Below, piece by piece: positions 56,601-64,000 of a stretch of DNA of 64,000 nucleotides (position 1 is the first letter of the stretch; every line of letters starts with the position of its first letter). The translations under genes were made by a program, and so were the position numbers. This stretch comes from Lactobacillus equicursoris DSM 19284 = JCM 14600 = CIP 110162 (GTDB lineage Bacteria; Bacillota; Bacilli; Lactobacillales; Lactobacillaceae): the NCBI RefSeq assembly GCF_001434815.1, contig NZ_AZDU01000001.1, positions 60,715 to 124,714 on the forward strand, read 5' to 3'. Under the pieces are notes generated by a model. The model saw only the letters and a program-made list of their open reading frames with translations. It was not told the origin of the DNA and searched no databases.

Positions 56601-57428
56601 ATGTTAGACATTTTTAAAGCCATCATCCTGGGCATCATCGAAGGGGTCACGGAATTTCTGCCGATCTCCTCAACCGGTCACCTGTACTTAGCTGACTACA
56701 TCATCAAGCTGGACCAACCAGCCAGCTTCATCAACATGTTTATGGTGGTCATCCAATTAGGCGCCATCTTGAGCGTGATCGTCATTTACTTTAACAAGCT
56801 GAATCCTTTTGCCCCGTCAAAAAGTCGCCGGGAAAAGGGCCAGACTTGGCAGATCTGGTTCAAGGTCATCGTGGCCTGCCTGCCATCGATCATCATCGGC
56901 TTGCCGCTGAACGACTGGCTGGAAGCCAACATGACCACCTGGCAAGTGATCGCCACGACCTTGATCGTTTACGGTATCTTGTTCATCATCTTGGAAAGCT
57001 ACTACGCTAAGCGCAACCCAAGCTTGACTGACCTAAACAAGATGACCTATAAGACCGCCTTCTTGATCGGCTGCTTCCAGGTTCTGTCCATGATTCCTGG
57101 GACTTCCCGGTCTGGGGCCACCATCTTGGGGGCCATGCTAATCGGGTCCAGCCGCTTTGTGGCAACGGAATTTTCCTTCTTCTTGGCCATCCCAACCATG
57201 TTTGGGGCATCCCTGCTCAAGATCGTGAAGTTCTTTAAGAACGGCCACGTCTTTGTCGGCAACCAATTGGCCGTCCTTTTGGTCGGGATGCTGGTTTCCT
57301 TCATCGTGGCTTACCTAGCAATCAAGTTCCTCTTGAAGTATGTTCAAAGCCACGACTTCAAGCCATTTGGTTGGTACCGAATCATCTTGGGGGTCATCGT
57401 CATCATCTGCGGCTTGGTTTTTGCCTAG
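56601..57428 (+). CDS. uppP: Undecaprenyl-diphosphatase UppP (BacA)
   Basis: Recycles undecaprenyl pyrophosphate to the lipid carrier used by murein and teichoic acid synthesis; gives bacitracin tolerance when abundant. 275 aa, about eight membrane helices. Catalytic E and S in [15 protein letters not shown] near residues 17-30 and the [10 protein letters not shown] loop near 170. The ribosome site AGGAG is unusually far (15 nt) from the ATG. Confidence 0.95.
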   Translation: MLDIFKAIILGIIEGVTEFLPISSTGHLYLADYIIKLDQPASFINMFMVVIQLGAILSVIVIYFNKLNPFAPSKSRREKGQTWQIWFKVIVACLPSIIIGLPLNDWLEANMTTWQVIATTLIVYGILFIILESYYAKRNPSLTDLNKMTYKTAFLIGCFQVLSMIPGTSRSGATILGAMLIGSSRFVATEFSFFLAIPTMFGASLLKIVKFFKNGHVFVGNQLAVLLVGMLVSFIVAYLAIKFLLKYVQSHDFKPFGWYRIILGVIVIICGLVFA

Positions 57429-57467
57429 ATTGTGGTATGATTACTTACTAAATAATTTATTTACCTG

Positions 57468-57503
57468 GATAAAGGAGTATCCAACGATAAAGGAGTATCC
57501 AAC
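57468..57503 (+). repeat. Tandem 18-bp duplication containing the ribosome site
   Basis: GATAAAGGAGTATCCAAC occurs twice without a gap (57468-57485, 57486-57503), directly upstream of the ATG at 57505, so the small membrane gene has two Shine-Dalgarno sequences. Confidence 0.92.
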
Positions 57504-57504
57504 C

Positions 57505-57693
57505 ATGTTAAGCATACTGTTCATGATTTTTATTCTCTGGCTGTGCTGGAAGATCGGGATCGGCTTTTTGCGGGTCATCCTCTTCTTGATCGGCGCAGGG
57601 CTAGTAGCAGCCTTTGCCATGTCCCTGCTCATGCCGCTCTTAGCCCTCATTGCTGTCGGCGGCGCCATTTTTGCAGCAGCCAAGACTTTTTAA
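57505..57693 (+). CDS. Very small membrane protein
   Basis: 62 aa, unknown family. Two hydrophobic helices cover almost the whole protein (about 2-16 and 18-58). Downstream of uppP by 76 nt and ending before a strong bidirectional terminator. The perfect duplication of its ribosome site argues that this short frame is really translated. Confidence 0.72.
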   Translation: MLSILFMIFILWLCWKIGIGFLRVILFLIGAGLVAAFAMSLLMPLLALIAVGGAIFAAAKTF

Positions 57694-57736
57694 AGCGAAT
57701 AAAAAAGAGCACAAAGAATTAAAGACAAAAAGCGAA

Positions 57737-57782
57737 AAAAGCAGAGATCATGATCGTCGATCATTGATCTCTGCTTTTCTTT
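57737..57782. terminator. Bidirectional terminator between the small membrane gene and rluD
   Basis: AAAAGCAGAGATCA and TGATCTCTGCTTTT flank an inner ATGATCG/CGATCAT palindrome; about 20 bp in total, with A- and T-runs at the ends. Confidence 0.92.
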
Positions 57783-57794
57783 TATATCTTTTAA

Positions 57795-58709
57795 TTAGGA
57801 ATTAGCTTTCAGCTCTTTCCATAAATCCTGCATGTCGCTTGGATCCGGAATTTGCAATTCCCGCTCTTCCCCGGTAAAAGGGTTAGGAAAGGCCAGGTAA
57901 AAGCAGTTGAGGGCCTGTCTATGAAAAGCATCCTCTGCCCCGTACAGGTCATCCCCGTACAGAACATGGCCAATCGACTGCATGTGCACCCGGATTTGGT
58001 GGGTGCGGCCGGTTAAAAGGCGCAGATCTACCAAGCTAGCGCCCGGGACCTGGTCGACCACCCGGTATTCAGTCAGAGCCTTTTGCCCCCTAGGGTCCAC
58101 CTGCCGCTTGACCGTGTCGCCGACTCTAGCCAAGGGCTTGTCGATTAGGCCCGTCATTTCGCCTTCGCCGAAGTTGCCATGGACGATAGCATGATATTTT
58201 TTGATAAAAAGCTCTTTACCCAGCTTGTTAAAGCGGTCGTGGGCGATGGCGGTTTTGCCTAAGAGGACAAGGCCAGACGTATCTTGATCCAGCCGCGTCA
58301 CGATATGGGGCTTGATGTAGGCCGGGTCTTCGCCCTTTTCTTCAAAATAGCCTAAAACCCGGTTGATCACGGCGTCTTCTGAGTGAAAGCCAGACGGAAT
58401 GGAGAGCAGGCCTGCTGGCTTGTTGATGACGATGTAGTCGTCCGTTTCTTCCACCACTTGGATGGGGATGCGGGAAACCTTCAAATAAGGGTTGACCTTT
58501 TCCTGCCCCATCACAAAGTGGACCACGTCCCCTTCTTTTAAGTGGTAGTTGCTGGTCCTCCGGTGGTGGTTGACCAGCATCATCCCCCCGCGATTCTTAC
58601 AGTTGTTGACGGCCCGGCGGGAAAAGCCTTTTTTCATCAAAAAATGACTCAGCGTGACTGGGTCATCTTTTTTTACGATTAACTTAAATACTTGCAAATT
58701 ACTTAACAT
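57795..58709 (-). CDS. RluD-family pseudouridine synthase
   Basis: Converts uridine to pseudouridine in rRNA (RluA/RluD family). Catalytic aspartate in VTRLDQDTSGLVLL near residue 138, GRTHQIRVHM near 222. Start uncertain: ATG 58709, overlapping nadK by 11 nt with GGAG directly adjacent, or TTG 58697 just behind the nadK stop; the frame further upstream to 58763 is unlikely. Third gene of relQ-nadK-rluD, equivalent to yjbO of Bacillus. Confidence 0.92.
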   Translation of the reverse strand: MLSNLQVFKLIVKKDDPVTLSHFLMKKGFSRRAVNNCKNRGGMMLVNHHRRTSNYHLKEGDVVHFVMGQEKVNPYLKVSRIPIQVVEETDDYIVINKPAGLLSIPSGFHSEDAVINRVLGYFEEKGEDPAYIKPHIVTRLDQDTSGLVLLGKTAIAHDRFNKLGKELFIKKYHAIVHGNFGEGEMTGLIDKPLARVGDTVKRQVDPRGQKALTEYRVVDQVPGASLVDLRLLTGRTHQIRVHMQSIGHVLYGDDLYGAEDAFHRQALNCFYLAFPNPFTGEERELQIPDPSDMQDLWKELKANS

Positions 58710-59499
58710 CTCCGATAAAGGCTTCGTTGACCCGGTCCCAGAAGTGGTGGTGACCGTACTCATAGAAGCTGATTTCTTCTTGGGCGATGCGGTAGTCAGC
58801 CTGCATCACGTCGGTCAGGGCAATCCGCTCCCCATCAACGATCACGACTGCCCGGTCAGTGTTCTTGGGCACGATGGTAATCCATTCATCGGGCGCGATG
58901 ACGATGGGCGACCCCACCGTCCGGAAGACCAGGTTGTTGATGGAGGCAATTTCCGTCAGCTGCAAGGCTTTGAGACGCGGGTGGATCACGGCGCCGCCAA
59001 GCGACTTGCTGTAGGCGGTTGACCCCGTAGGGGTTGACACGCAAAGGCCGTCGCCCCGGAAATTTTCAAAGCGGCAGCCGCCAATGGACACTTCGGCTTC
59101 CATGGTCTTAGAGACCCGTTTAATGGAGGCTTCGTTTAAGGCCAAATATTCCTTAATGCCGCTGCTGGTCGTCACTTTCATGGCCAGCAAGGGATAAGTG
59201 ACCGAGTGCTCCTTAACCGGGTGGCTGGCCAAGGCTTCGACCAGTTTTTCCATGTCATAGTTTCGCCAGTCGGTGTAAAAGCCCAAGTGGCCCGTGTGAA
59301 TGCCGGCAAAGGCCACGTGGTCCAGCTGCTTTTGGTACTTGTGAAAGGCGGAAATCAAGGTGCCGTCGCCCCCGACCGAAATGACCAGGTCAGGGTGGTC
59401 TTGGTCTTGCAAGATGCCTGCTTCAGCTAAGAGCACCTGCAGGTGTCTGACCGCCACCCGGGTGGTCACCCGGTCGTTATGCACAATTGCTACTCTCAT
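58699..59499 (-). CDS. nadK: NAD kinase
   Basis: Phosphorylates NAD to NADP. 266 aa. GGDGTLI near residue 45 (catalytic aspartate), NDASIKR-type block and TPTGSTAYSKSLGG near residue 155. ATG overlaps the relQ stop by 4 nt. The relQ-nadK-rluD order is conserved across Firmicutes. Confidence 0.96.
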   Translation of the reverse strand: MRVAIVHNDRVTTRVAVRHLQVLLAEAGILQDQDHPDLVISVGGDGTLISAFHKYQKQLDHVAFAGIHTGHLGFYTDWRNYDMEKLVEALASHPVKEHSVTYPLLAMKVTTSSGIKEYLALNEASIKRVSKTMEAEVSIGGCRFENFRGDGLCVSTPTGSTAYSKSLGGAVIHPRLKALQLTEIASINNLVFRTVGSPIVIAPDEWITIVPKNTDRAVVIVDGERIALTDVMQADYRIAQEEISFYEYGHHHFWDRVNEAFIGDVK

Positions 59500-60128
59500 A
59501 ACTTTTCCTTGCCCTTATTTTGGGTAAAAATCTTCTGCGCTTCCTTGACCTCGTTGCGGATGGAAGACATCTCCTCATCCAACTGGTAGGCCGCTTCGGC
59601 CGTCCGCTTCAGGCGTTCAGAAATGTCCTCTGGGTATTCGCCCTGGTACTTGTAGTTCAAGGTGTGCTCTACCGTAGCCCAGAAGTTCATGGCCAGGGTT
59701 CTGATCTGAATCTCAGCAAGCAGTCTCTTTGACCCTTCTGGCAGGTAGACCGTATAAGCCACCACCATGTGGTAAGACCGGTAGCCTGATGGCTTGGCAT
59801 TCTTGATGTAGTCTCTTTCTTCAACTACTTCCAGGTCTTCTCTGGCATGGAGCAGATCGACTACCCGGTAAATGTCGTCGACAAATTGACACATGATCCG
59901 GATGCCGGCAATATCTTGCATGTCGGTTTCAATCACGTCCGGACTGATCACCCGCCGCTGCATCTTTTCTTTGATGGAGTCAACGGTCTTGACCCGGCCA
60001 ACCACGAACTCGATTGGCGAGTGCTCGCCCGTGGTTAAAAAGCTCTGGCGGAGCGCTCTTAATTTTACTTTTAATTCATTAACGGCTTCGCTATAAGGCC
60101 ATAAAAAAGTGTCCCAGTCATTAATCAC
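59496..60128 (-). CDS. relQ: Small alarmone synthetase RelQ
   Basis: GTP pyrophosphokinase that makes (p)ppGpp (or pGpp) without a hydrolase domain. 210 aa, start GTG 60126-60128. RelA/SpoT synthetase blocks: DIAGIRIMCQFVDDIY near residue 72, YIKNAKPSGYRSYHMVV near 107, EIQIRTLAMNFWATVEH near 140. A C-terminal helix tail fits the RelQ tetramer. Divergent from the CYTH gene as in Bacillus (yjbM/yjbK). Confidence 0.95.
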   Translation of the reverse strand: MINDWDTFLWPYSEAVNELKVKLRALRQSFLTTGEHSPIEFVVGRVKTVDSIKEKMQRRVISPDVIETDMQDIAGIRIMCQFVDDIYRVVDLLHAREDLEVVEERDYIKNAKPSGYRSYHMVVAYTVYLPEGSKRLLAEIQIRTLAMNFWATVEHTLNYKYQGEYPEDISERLKRTAEAAYQLDEEMSSIRNEVKEAQKIFTQNKGKEKL

Positions 60129-60232
60129 AGTTCATTTTCCTTCCATCTCAAACAAATTCATTTTAACATAGATACTAGTGAAAACCGCAAAAGTCGATTT
60201 AAATCTTTTTTAACGTAAGGAGCCTACTGAAT

Positions 60233-60841
60233 ATGAGTAAAAATCGCGAAATTGAAGCTAAAGTTGCCCTGAACCAGGAAAGCTACGAGCAAATCGCTGC
60301 TGCCTACCCGGTTAAGGCGGATTTCCAGCAAAAAAACACCTACTTTGACACGCCAGATGAACTCTTGAAAGTCCACCACAATGCCCTGAGAATCCGGACT
60401 TTTAAAGACCGTGCTGAAGAAACCATCAAGGTGCCAGAAGCCCAAAAATTGCAGGAAAAGTACCACGAAAGCCTGGAAATCAACGATGACTTGACCAGTG
60501 AAGAGGCCGAAAGTTACCTAGCCAAGGGGCAAGTCTACCTGGGCGGCAACGTCGGGAGCTTTTTAAAAGAAAATTACCCAAGCGACGTCGACAAGTTAAG
60601 AAGCTTTACCTGGAGCCAGACCCACCGGCTTCTGCTCAATGGGCCCTTTGACTGCGAGATCACCCTGGACCAGACCAGCTACCCAGACGGCTTTAGCGAT
60701 TACGAAATGGAAATCGAAAATGACGATCCAGCCCTGATCAAAGACTGCCTGGCCCAACTAAAGGACCGCTTCAAGCTGGAAATTGCGACTACCAACAACA
60801 TGAGCAAGATTGCCCGGGCCAGCCTCCATGCCGGCAACTAG
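60233..60841 (+). CDS. CYTH domain-containing protein (YjbK-like)
   Basis: Predicted triphosphate-tunnel metalloenzyme of 202 aa, cytoplasmic. The ExExK signature EIEAK stands at residues 6-10, followed by alternating charged strands (KNTYFDTPDELL, ALRIRTF) that line the tunnel. Bacterial members hydrolyse inorganic triphosphate or nucleoside triphosphates. Divergent neighbour of relQ, upstream of spxH. AAGGAG ribosome site. Confidence 0.9.
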   Translation: MSKNREIEAKVALNQESYEQIAAAYPVKADFQQKNTYFDTPDELLKVHHNALRIRTFKDRAEETIKVPEAQKLQEKYHESLEINDDLTSEEAESYLAKGQVYLGGNVGSFLKENYPSDVDKLRSFTWSQTHRLLLNGPFDCEITLDQTSYPDGFSDYEMEIENDDPALIKDCLAQLKDRFKLEIATTNNMSKIARASLHAGN

Positions 60842-60919
60842 CTCCAAAAGTGCTTTTCTTTTGTCATTGCACCAAACTTTTGTTAAAGTAGCAATGATCA
60901 AACTTTTGGAGGGTCGACA

Positions 60920-61582
60920 ATGTTCGAACTTTTTCTGTTTATTAATCCTTTAGGCTTATCCTGCTTTCAGCTGGAAAACAAGATCAAGCTACTGGCTGAA
61001 GAACTTGATTTAGAAATCTGCGTCAATTACCTGCCCTTGGTCACCTTAGACTCTATGAAGGCGGACATGGTCAAACGCAATTGGAACTTCAACACGGTCA
61101 TCAACCTGGCCCACTACCATGAAGCCTCACTGAGCGCCCAGAACCTCTACTACGCCATCCAGATTGCCTATGGCAAAAAGCGCGCCAGAAAGTTTCTATT
61201 TAACTTGCAAGAAAAGCTCAGTTGCGGCAAAGAAGAATATTCTTTTGACCTGGCTAAGAAGCTGATCAGCGACTTAAAGCTGGACTTAAAGAAGATTGAA
61301 GGCGTCAAGCAGGATGACTGTTTGAAAAACGCGATTGGTCAAGACCAGCAGCTAGCTAAAAAGTTCCACATTAATTCCCTGCCTTCCGCAGTCATCTTCG
61401 ATGATGCTGTTGACGACAGCGGCCTGCTCCTTGACGGCGAACCCAGCTTGGACGAGCTCCGGTCGATCTTTGCAAGCGGCGATCGCCAAGCAATTAGCGA
61501 TAGTAGCGAAAGTATCGCCTGTGAGCCAGTTTGCGACTACAATTCTTTTTACTGCCAGACCGGACATCTCCATCTCCTTTAA
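60920..61582 (+). CDS. spxH: SpxH-like ClpXP adaptor (YjbH family), altered cysteines
   Basis: 220 aa member of the DsbA-like YjbH family, in Bacillus an adaptor that presents Spx to ClpXP. The family position DPLCPECW is NPLGLSCF here, so the first cysteine of the CxxC pair is lost. The His/Cys-rich N-terminal extension of Bacillus SpxH is absent, but the C-terminus carries C201, C205, C212, H216 and H218, a new potential metal site. GGAGG ribosome site; located in the spx-mecA-coiA-spxH synteny group. Confidence 0.86.
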   Translation: MFELFLFINPLGLSCFQLENKIKLLAEELDLEICVNYLPLVTLDSMKADMVKRNWNFNTVINLAHYHEASLSAQNLYYAIQIAYGKKRARKFLFNLQEKLSCGKEEYSFDLAKKLISDLKLDLKKIEGVKQDDCLKNAIGQDQQLAKKFHINSLPSAVIFDDAVDDSGLLLDGEPSLDELRSIFASGDRQAISDSSESIACEPVCDYNSFYCQTGHLHLL

Positions 61583-61606
61583 ACAGCCACATGGCTGTTT
61601 TTATTT
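61581..61606. terminator. Bidirectional terminator spxH / coiA
   Basis: AAACAGCC (61581-61588) pairs with GGCTGTTT (61593-61600) around ACAT, followed by TTATTT. It overlaps both stop codons. Confidence 0.8.
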
Positions 61607-62455
61607 GGCTAAAAATTGCTCCAGCCAGCTAGTAGTTCCCGGAATCCGCCAAGTGCTAAAGGCAGCAGCTGGCAGAGTTTCGATCGTATAGCCTTTTTCA
61701 TACATCTGGCCCGCGATCCGGTAGCCCAGGCGGCTTTTTTCTCGGAACTGCTTTTCTAGCCAAATTTTTTCTTCTTTTTCCCAATTTTTGCCAAAAACTG
61801 TTCTGACACTTGGCTGAAAGTGCCAAAGCAAATCAATCCCGTTAGCATCCAAATTAAAGCTGGCCGTCTGGTAGTTTAACCGGCTGCTGATCGGAGCCTC
61901 CAGGATATGGTGTTTTAAGCGGATCTGAGACCGTTTCGGGTCAATCTCCAGGTAATAGCACCCCCAGGCTGAATTTTGGCGGAAATAGATCAATTGGGTC
62001 TTTTTCAGCTGCTGGCCCAGGTAGTGGCGTCTGCCCACCAGCCAGATGTCGGTGATGCCGATGCCCCGGTAGAGACTATGACGGTGGTGATATTCTTCAT
62101 CGCTCAAGGGCGCGCACTGGACCTCAAAGGCCAAATTGGGGCTGGCTAAGACGTCTGCGCGCAGGGCACCATCAGCCAGCGGCACCTCCACTTCTGCGGG
62201 CATCCCGGCCGCCGTTAAGGCCGCTTGAAGCAGCAATTTCGATCGGCGGTGCTCGTCTTGCTCGCCCTGCCCCTCTTGGTAAGGCCGGAAGTGCTTGAAA
62301 AAGGCGGCCGAGCGCTGCGAGATGACGAGTATTACGCGCTTTTTGCAGCGCGGACAACGGTAAATTTCTTGGTTTAGGTAGTTTGGATTCAGCTGGACTT
62401 TGGCCGCTTCACTGACGGCTAAAACCAGCTCATTTTTTAATAAGGCTGCGTACAA
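61601..62455 (-). CDS. coiA: Competence protein CoiA
   Basis: Competence-specific protein needed for recombination of incoming DNA in streptococci. 284 aa from TTG 62453-62455, directly behind GGGGGG; the frame is open to 62491, but that part is the promoter motif. N-terminal zinc finger CPRCKKR near residue 35, then a PD-(D/E)xK nuclease-like core LRADVLASPNLAFEVQC near residue 105 and YRGIGITDIWLVGRRHYLG near 135. Intact. Located between mecA and spxH as in Bacillus (yjbF). Confidence 0.92.
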   Translation of the reverse strand: MYAALLKNELVLAVSEAAKVQLNPNYLNQEIYRCPRCKKRVILVISQRSAAFFKHFRPYQEGQGEQDEHRRSKLLLQAALTAAGMPAEVEVPLADGALRADVLASPNLAFEVQCAPLSDEEYHHRHSLYRGIGITDIWLVGRRHYLGQQLKKTQLIYFRQNSAWGCYYLEIDPKRSQIRLKHHILEAPISSRLNYQTASFNLDANGIDLLWHFQPSVRTVFGKNWEKEEKIWLEKQFREKSRLGYRIAGQMYEKGYTIETLPAAAFSTWRIPGTTSWLEQFLAK

Positions 62456-62464
62456 AAAATCCCC

Positions 62465-62486
62465 CCACTTATTAGTACGCCAAAAA
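62465..62486 (-). promoter_or_regulatory. Competence-type promoter motif of coiA
   Basis: Minus strand TTTTTGGCGTACTAATAAGTGG, 9 nt before the TTG start; one mismatch to the comFA copy over 22 positions. Confidence 0.78.
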
Positions 62487-62546
62487 TCCAATTTTTACCG
62501 AAATTGGTTACAGAGTGGGGAAAGTGTCAGAACAGTGCCAAAAACA

Positions 62547-62575
62547 AAAGATCCTTCACCGCGTGAAGGATCTTT
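62547..62575 (-). terminator. Terminator of mecA
   Basis: AAAGATCCTTCAC pairs with GTGAAGGATCTTT around CGC; on the minus strand TTTTGTTTTT follows. Confidence 0.88.
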
Positions 62576-62576
62576 C

Positions 62577-63317
62577 TTACTTGTTAGCTAATTGTCGTCT
62601 TAAAGCACCTAAGGCATCTTGCTGGAAGAGGCAGCGGCCATGGCGCTGGGCCTTGTCCATGTCATCGCCGGTTACCTGGCTGCCAAACTCATTGGCAATA
62701 GCCCAGGCATCAGCCGGCTTCATTTCAGCATAGTTTTCGTCCATGAAGGCCAGCTTCAAGTAAAACTTGCCTTGGTAGTAGTAGACGCTTGAAGCCAGGT
62801 CGCTGACCCAGAGGCTGTCAGCTAGGGCCAGCAAATCATCGATATCGTCAAAGGCTACTGAGTGGCTTTCTTGAAAGTCCCAGTAGTCATCGTAGTCGCT
62901 GGTGTCGCCATGACCCAGGTCATGCATGACCACCGGATCGATGTCGGTATTAGCATCGTCGGCTGGGTCTAGGTCGTCAAAAGCCCGTGGCTCATCTTCC
63001 TCTTCTTCAACGTCGCCGCCTACGCCATTAGCAGCCGGATCGAAGAAGCGCCGCATCTCTTCTGGCATGTCCATATTCTTGTTCATCTTGGTAATCAAGA
63101 GGTCAATGCCGTGGTCATTAGGCATCACCTGAAAGGTCACAGGGGCATCACTGGCAAAGCTGTTGTCCACGTCAACTTCATGCAAAATTGACAAGAAGAA
63201 TTCCTGGACCCGGTCCCGATTGCCTAACAGGTCTAAGATTTTCAGGCCTCGTTGATTTAAGTCATCGCGGGTCATGCTTACCCGAAGCGTATTCTCATTC
63301 ACCTTTTCAACACGCAT
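62577..63317 (-). CDS. mecA: ClpC adaptor protein MecA
   Basis: Adaptor that hands substrates such as ComK or ComX to ClpCP. 246 aa. N-terminal substrate-binding domain (residues 1-75, MRVEKVNENTLRVSMTRDDL), an acidic Asp/Glu-rich linker (about 105-140), and C-terminal ClpC-binding domain (about 155-240) with YYQGKFYLKLAFMDENY. Next to coiA and spx, and therefore in the competence/stress proteolysis context. Confidence 0.95.
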   Translation of the reverse strand: MRVEKVNENTLRVSMTRDDLNQRGLKILDLLGNRDRVQEFFLSILHEVDVDNSFASDAPVTFQVMPNDHGIDLLITKMNKNMDMPEEMRRFFDPAANGVGGDVEEEEDEPRAFDDLDPADDANTDIDPVVMHDLGHGDTSDYDDYWDFQESHSVAFDDIDDLLALADSLWVSDLASSVYYYQGKFYLKLAFMDENYAEMKPADAWAIANEFGSQVTGDDMDKAQRHGRCLFQQDALGALRRQLANK

Positions 63318-63374
63318 CTTGCGTCCCTCCTTTGTCTTTACTGATATTGTAACCTAAACTTTTTAAAAAACAAA

Positions 63375-63408
63375 AGCGTTAGCCTTTTCGCGGCTAACGC
63401 TTATTATG
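63375..63408 (-). terminator. Terminator of spx
   Basis: AGCGTTAGCC (63375-63384) and GGCTAACGCT (63392-63401), T-run on the minus strand beyond 63375. Confidence 0.85.
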
Positions 63409-63414
63409 ATCTTC

Positions 63415-63819
63415 TTACATCCCTTGGTCAGCCAGCTTCTTGGCCTTAGCCATTTCCAGTCTTCTGACGCTGCGCGGCAAAAAGCGGCGAATCTCATCTT
63501 CATTGTAGCCGACTTGCATGCGGCGGTCATCCAAGATGATTGGCCGTCTTAAGAGGCTTGGGTTCTTTTCGATGAGGTCGATCAGTTCGTTCATTGAGAT
63601 GTCGTCCAAATCAATGTTTAATTCTTGAAATGCTTTAGAACGCGTAGACACGATTTCCTCAGTGCCTTCTTCGGTCATTCTTAAGACGTGAATAATTTCT
63701 TCCCGGTTCAGCGGATCAGAAATGATATTTCTTTCCTTGTATGGGATATTATGCTTTTCCAGCCATTGCTTGGCCTTGCGGCAAGAAGTACAGCTAGGTG
63801 AAACATATAAGTCAACCAT
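63415..63819 (-). CDS. spx: Redox-sensing transcriptional regulator Spx
   Basis: ArsC-like factor that binds the alpha C-terminal domain of RNA polymerase under disulfide stress. 134 aa from ATG 63817-63819, 10 nt behind AGGAG; the ATG two codons earlier is only 4 nt behind it. Redox pair C10-T-S-C13, and the RPI/L block [22 protein letters not shown] near residues 83-104. Degraded by ClpXP with SpxH. Spx-type genes can occur in several copies, so this is one of possibly more. Confidence 0.95.
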   Translation of the reverse strand: MVDLYVSPSCTSCRKAKQWLEKHNIPYKERNIISDPLNREEIIHVLRMTEEGTEEIVSTRSKAFQELNIDLDDISMNELIDLIEKNPSLLRRPIILDDRRMQVGYNEDEIRRFLPRSVRRLEMAKAKKLADQGM

Positions 63820-63861
63820 GATCATCACGCTCCTTAAAATTGATATTGCTTGAACACACAT

Positions 63862-64000
63862 TCGATACTATATGTAGTTTAGCACTGATACTTACAAAAA
63901 GGAAGAGGGGGTTCGCTTTTCTTTGCATATTCTTAACTATTAATAAGCAAAAAAGCAATTAGCTTCCGCTCAATGTCATTAAGTTAAGGCATTGACTTTG
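63862..64000. other. Right-edge non-coding stretch
   Basis: Nothing coding is recognised. The segment contains an A/T-rich portion and ends with GTCATTAAGTTAAGGCATTGAC, an imperfect inverted repeat (GTCAaT.../...ATTGAC) that could be the beginning of an element or an operator of the next gene. The spx promoter probably lies in 63862-63890. Confidence 0.3.

Overview
The window looks like chromosomal DNA of a low-GC Gram-positive lactic acid bacterium whose coding regions are nonetheless rather GC-rich at the third codon position. Gene content and order (murB-potABC, cggR-gap-pgk-tpiA, ftsK-ymfFHI-rodZ-pgsA-recA, spx-mecA-coiA-spxH-CYTH-relQ-nadK-rluD) and frequent TTG/GTG starts fit Lactobacillus, most probably Lactobacillus delbrueckii. 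The species call is recognition, not a search result. There is no transposase, prophage, CRISPR array or rRNA; it is mostly core genome, read mainly on the minus strand.

Layout. 1-3550: murB followed by the polyamine transporter potABC (potC runs off the left edge). 3663-9060: a DnaQ-like exonuclease, tsaE-pta-ung, a HAD phosphatase with an unknown partner gene, a GNAT acetyltransferase and, upstream of it, a long untranslated stretch that looks like a structured RNA with its own strong promoter. 9061-13245: the glycolytic operon cggR-gap-pgk-tpiA with its CggR operator. 13540-13611: tRNA-Arg(CCG). 13679-16698: a three-gene ABC importer preceded by a Trp-rich leader peptide and a complete set of mutually exclusive RNA hairpins, i.e. 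a trp-type transcription attenuator. 16706-18214: a secreted SH3/propeller-like protein. 18366-19027: clpP under a CIRCE element. 19091-24545: rapZ-yvcK-whiA, two metallo/serine-type aminopeptidase genes (P1 and M55 families) and an HdeD-like membrane protein.

24651-35000: uvrBA with an SOS-type box, trxB, gpsA, lgt, hprK and prfB with its programmed frameshift. 35132-41001: secA, hpf (with a cre-like site in its promoter), the DNA-uptake genes comFA-comFC and divergent yigZ. 41035-52791: tagO, rny, recA, pgsA, rodZ, ymfI, ymfH, ymfF and ftsK. 52807-57693: DUF1149, trmL, an AI-2E family permease, a GutA-like IIA domain without its histidine, a lactonase, uppP and a tiny membrane protein. 57795-63819: rluD, nadK, relQ, CYTH protein, spxH, coiA, mecA and spx, in the same order as in Bacillus subtilis.

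How it works together. Several regulatory circuits can be read directly: CggR control of glycolysis, HrcA control of clpP, SOS control of recA and uvrBA, Trp-dependent attenuation of an importer, and a 22-bp motif shared almost exactly by comFA, coiA and recA that is best explained as the promoter of a competence sigma factor. ClpP, MecA, SpxH and Spx, all in this window, are partners in regulated proteolysis and redox stress control. The two signals I consider most worth follow-up are the Trp-leader attenuator with its second, possibly relayed terminator (16445-16698) and the competence-type promoter motif.
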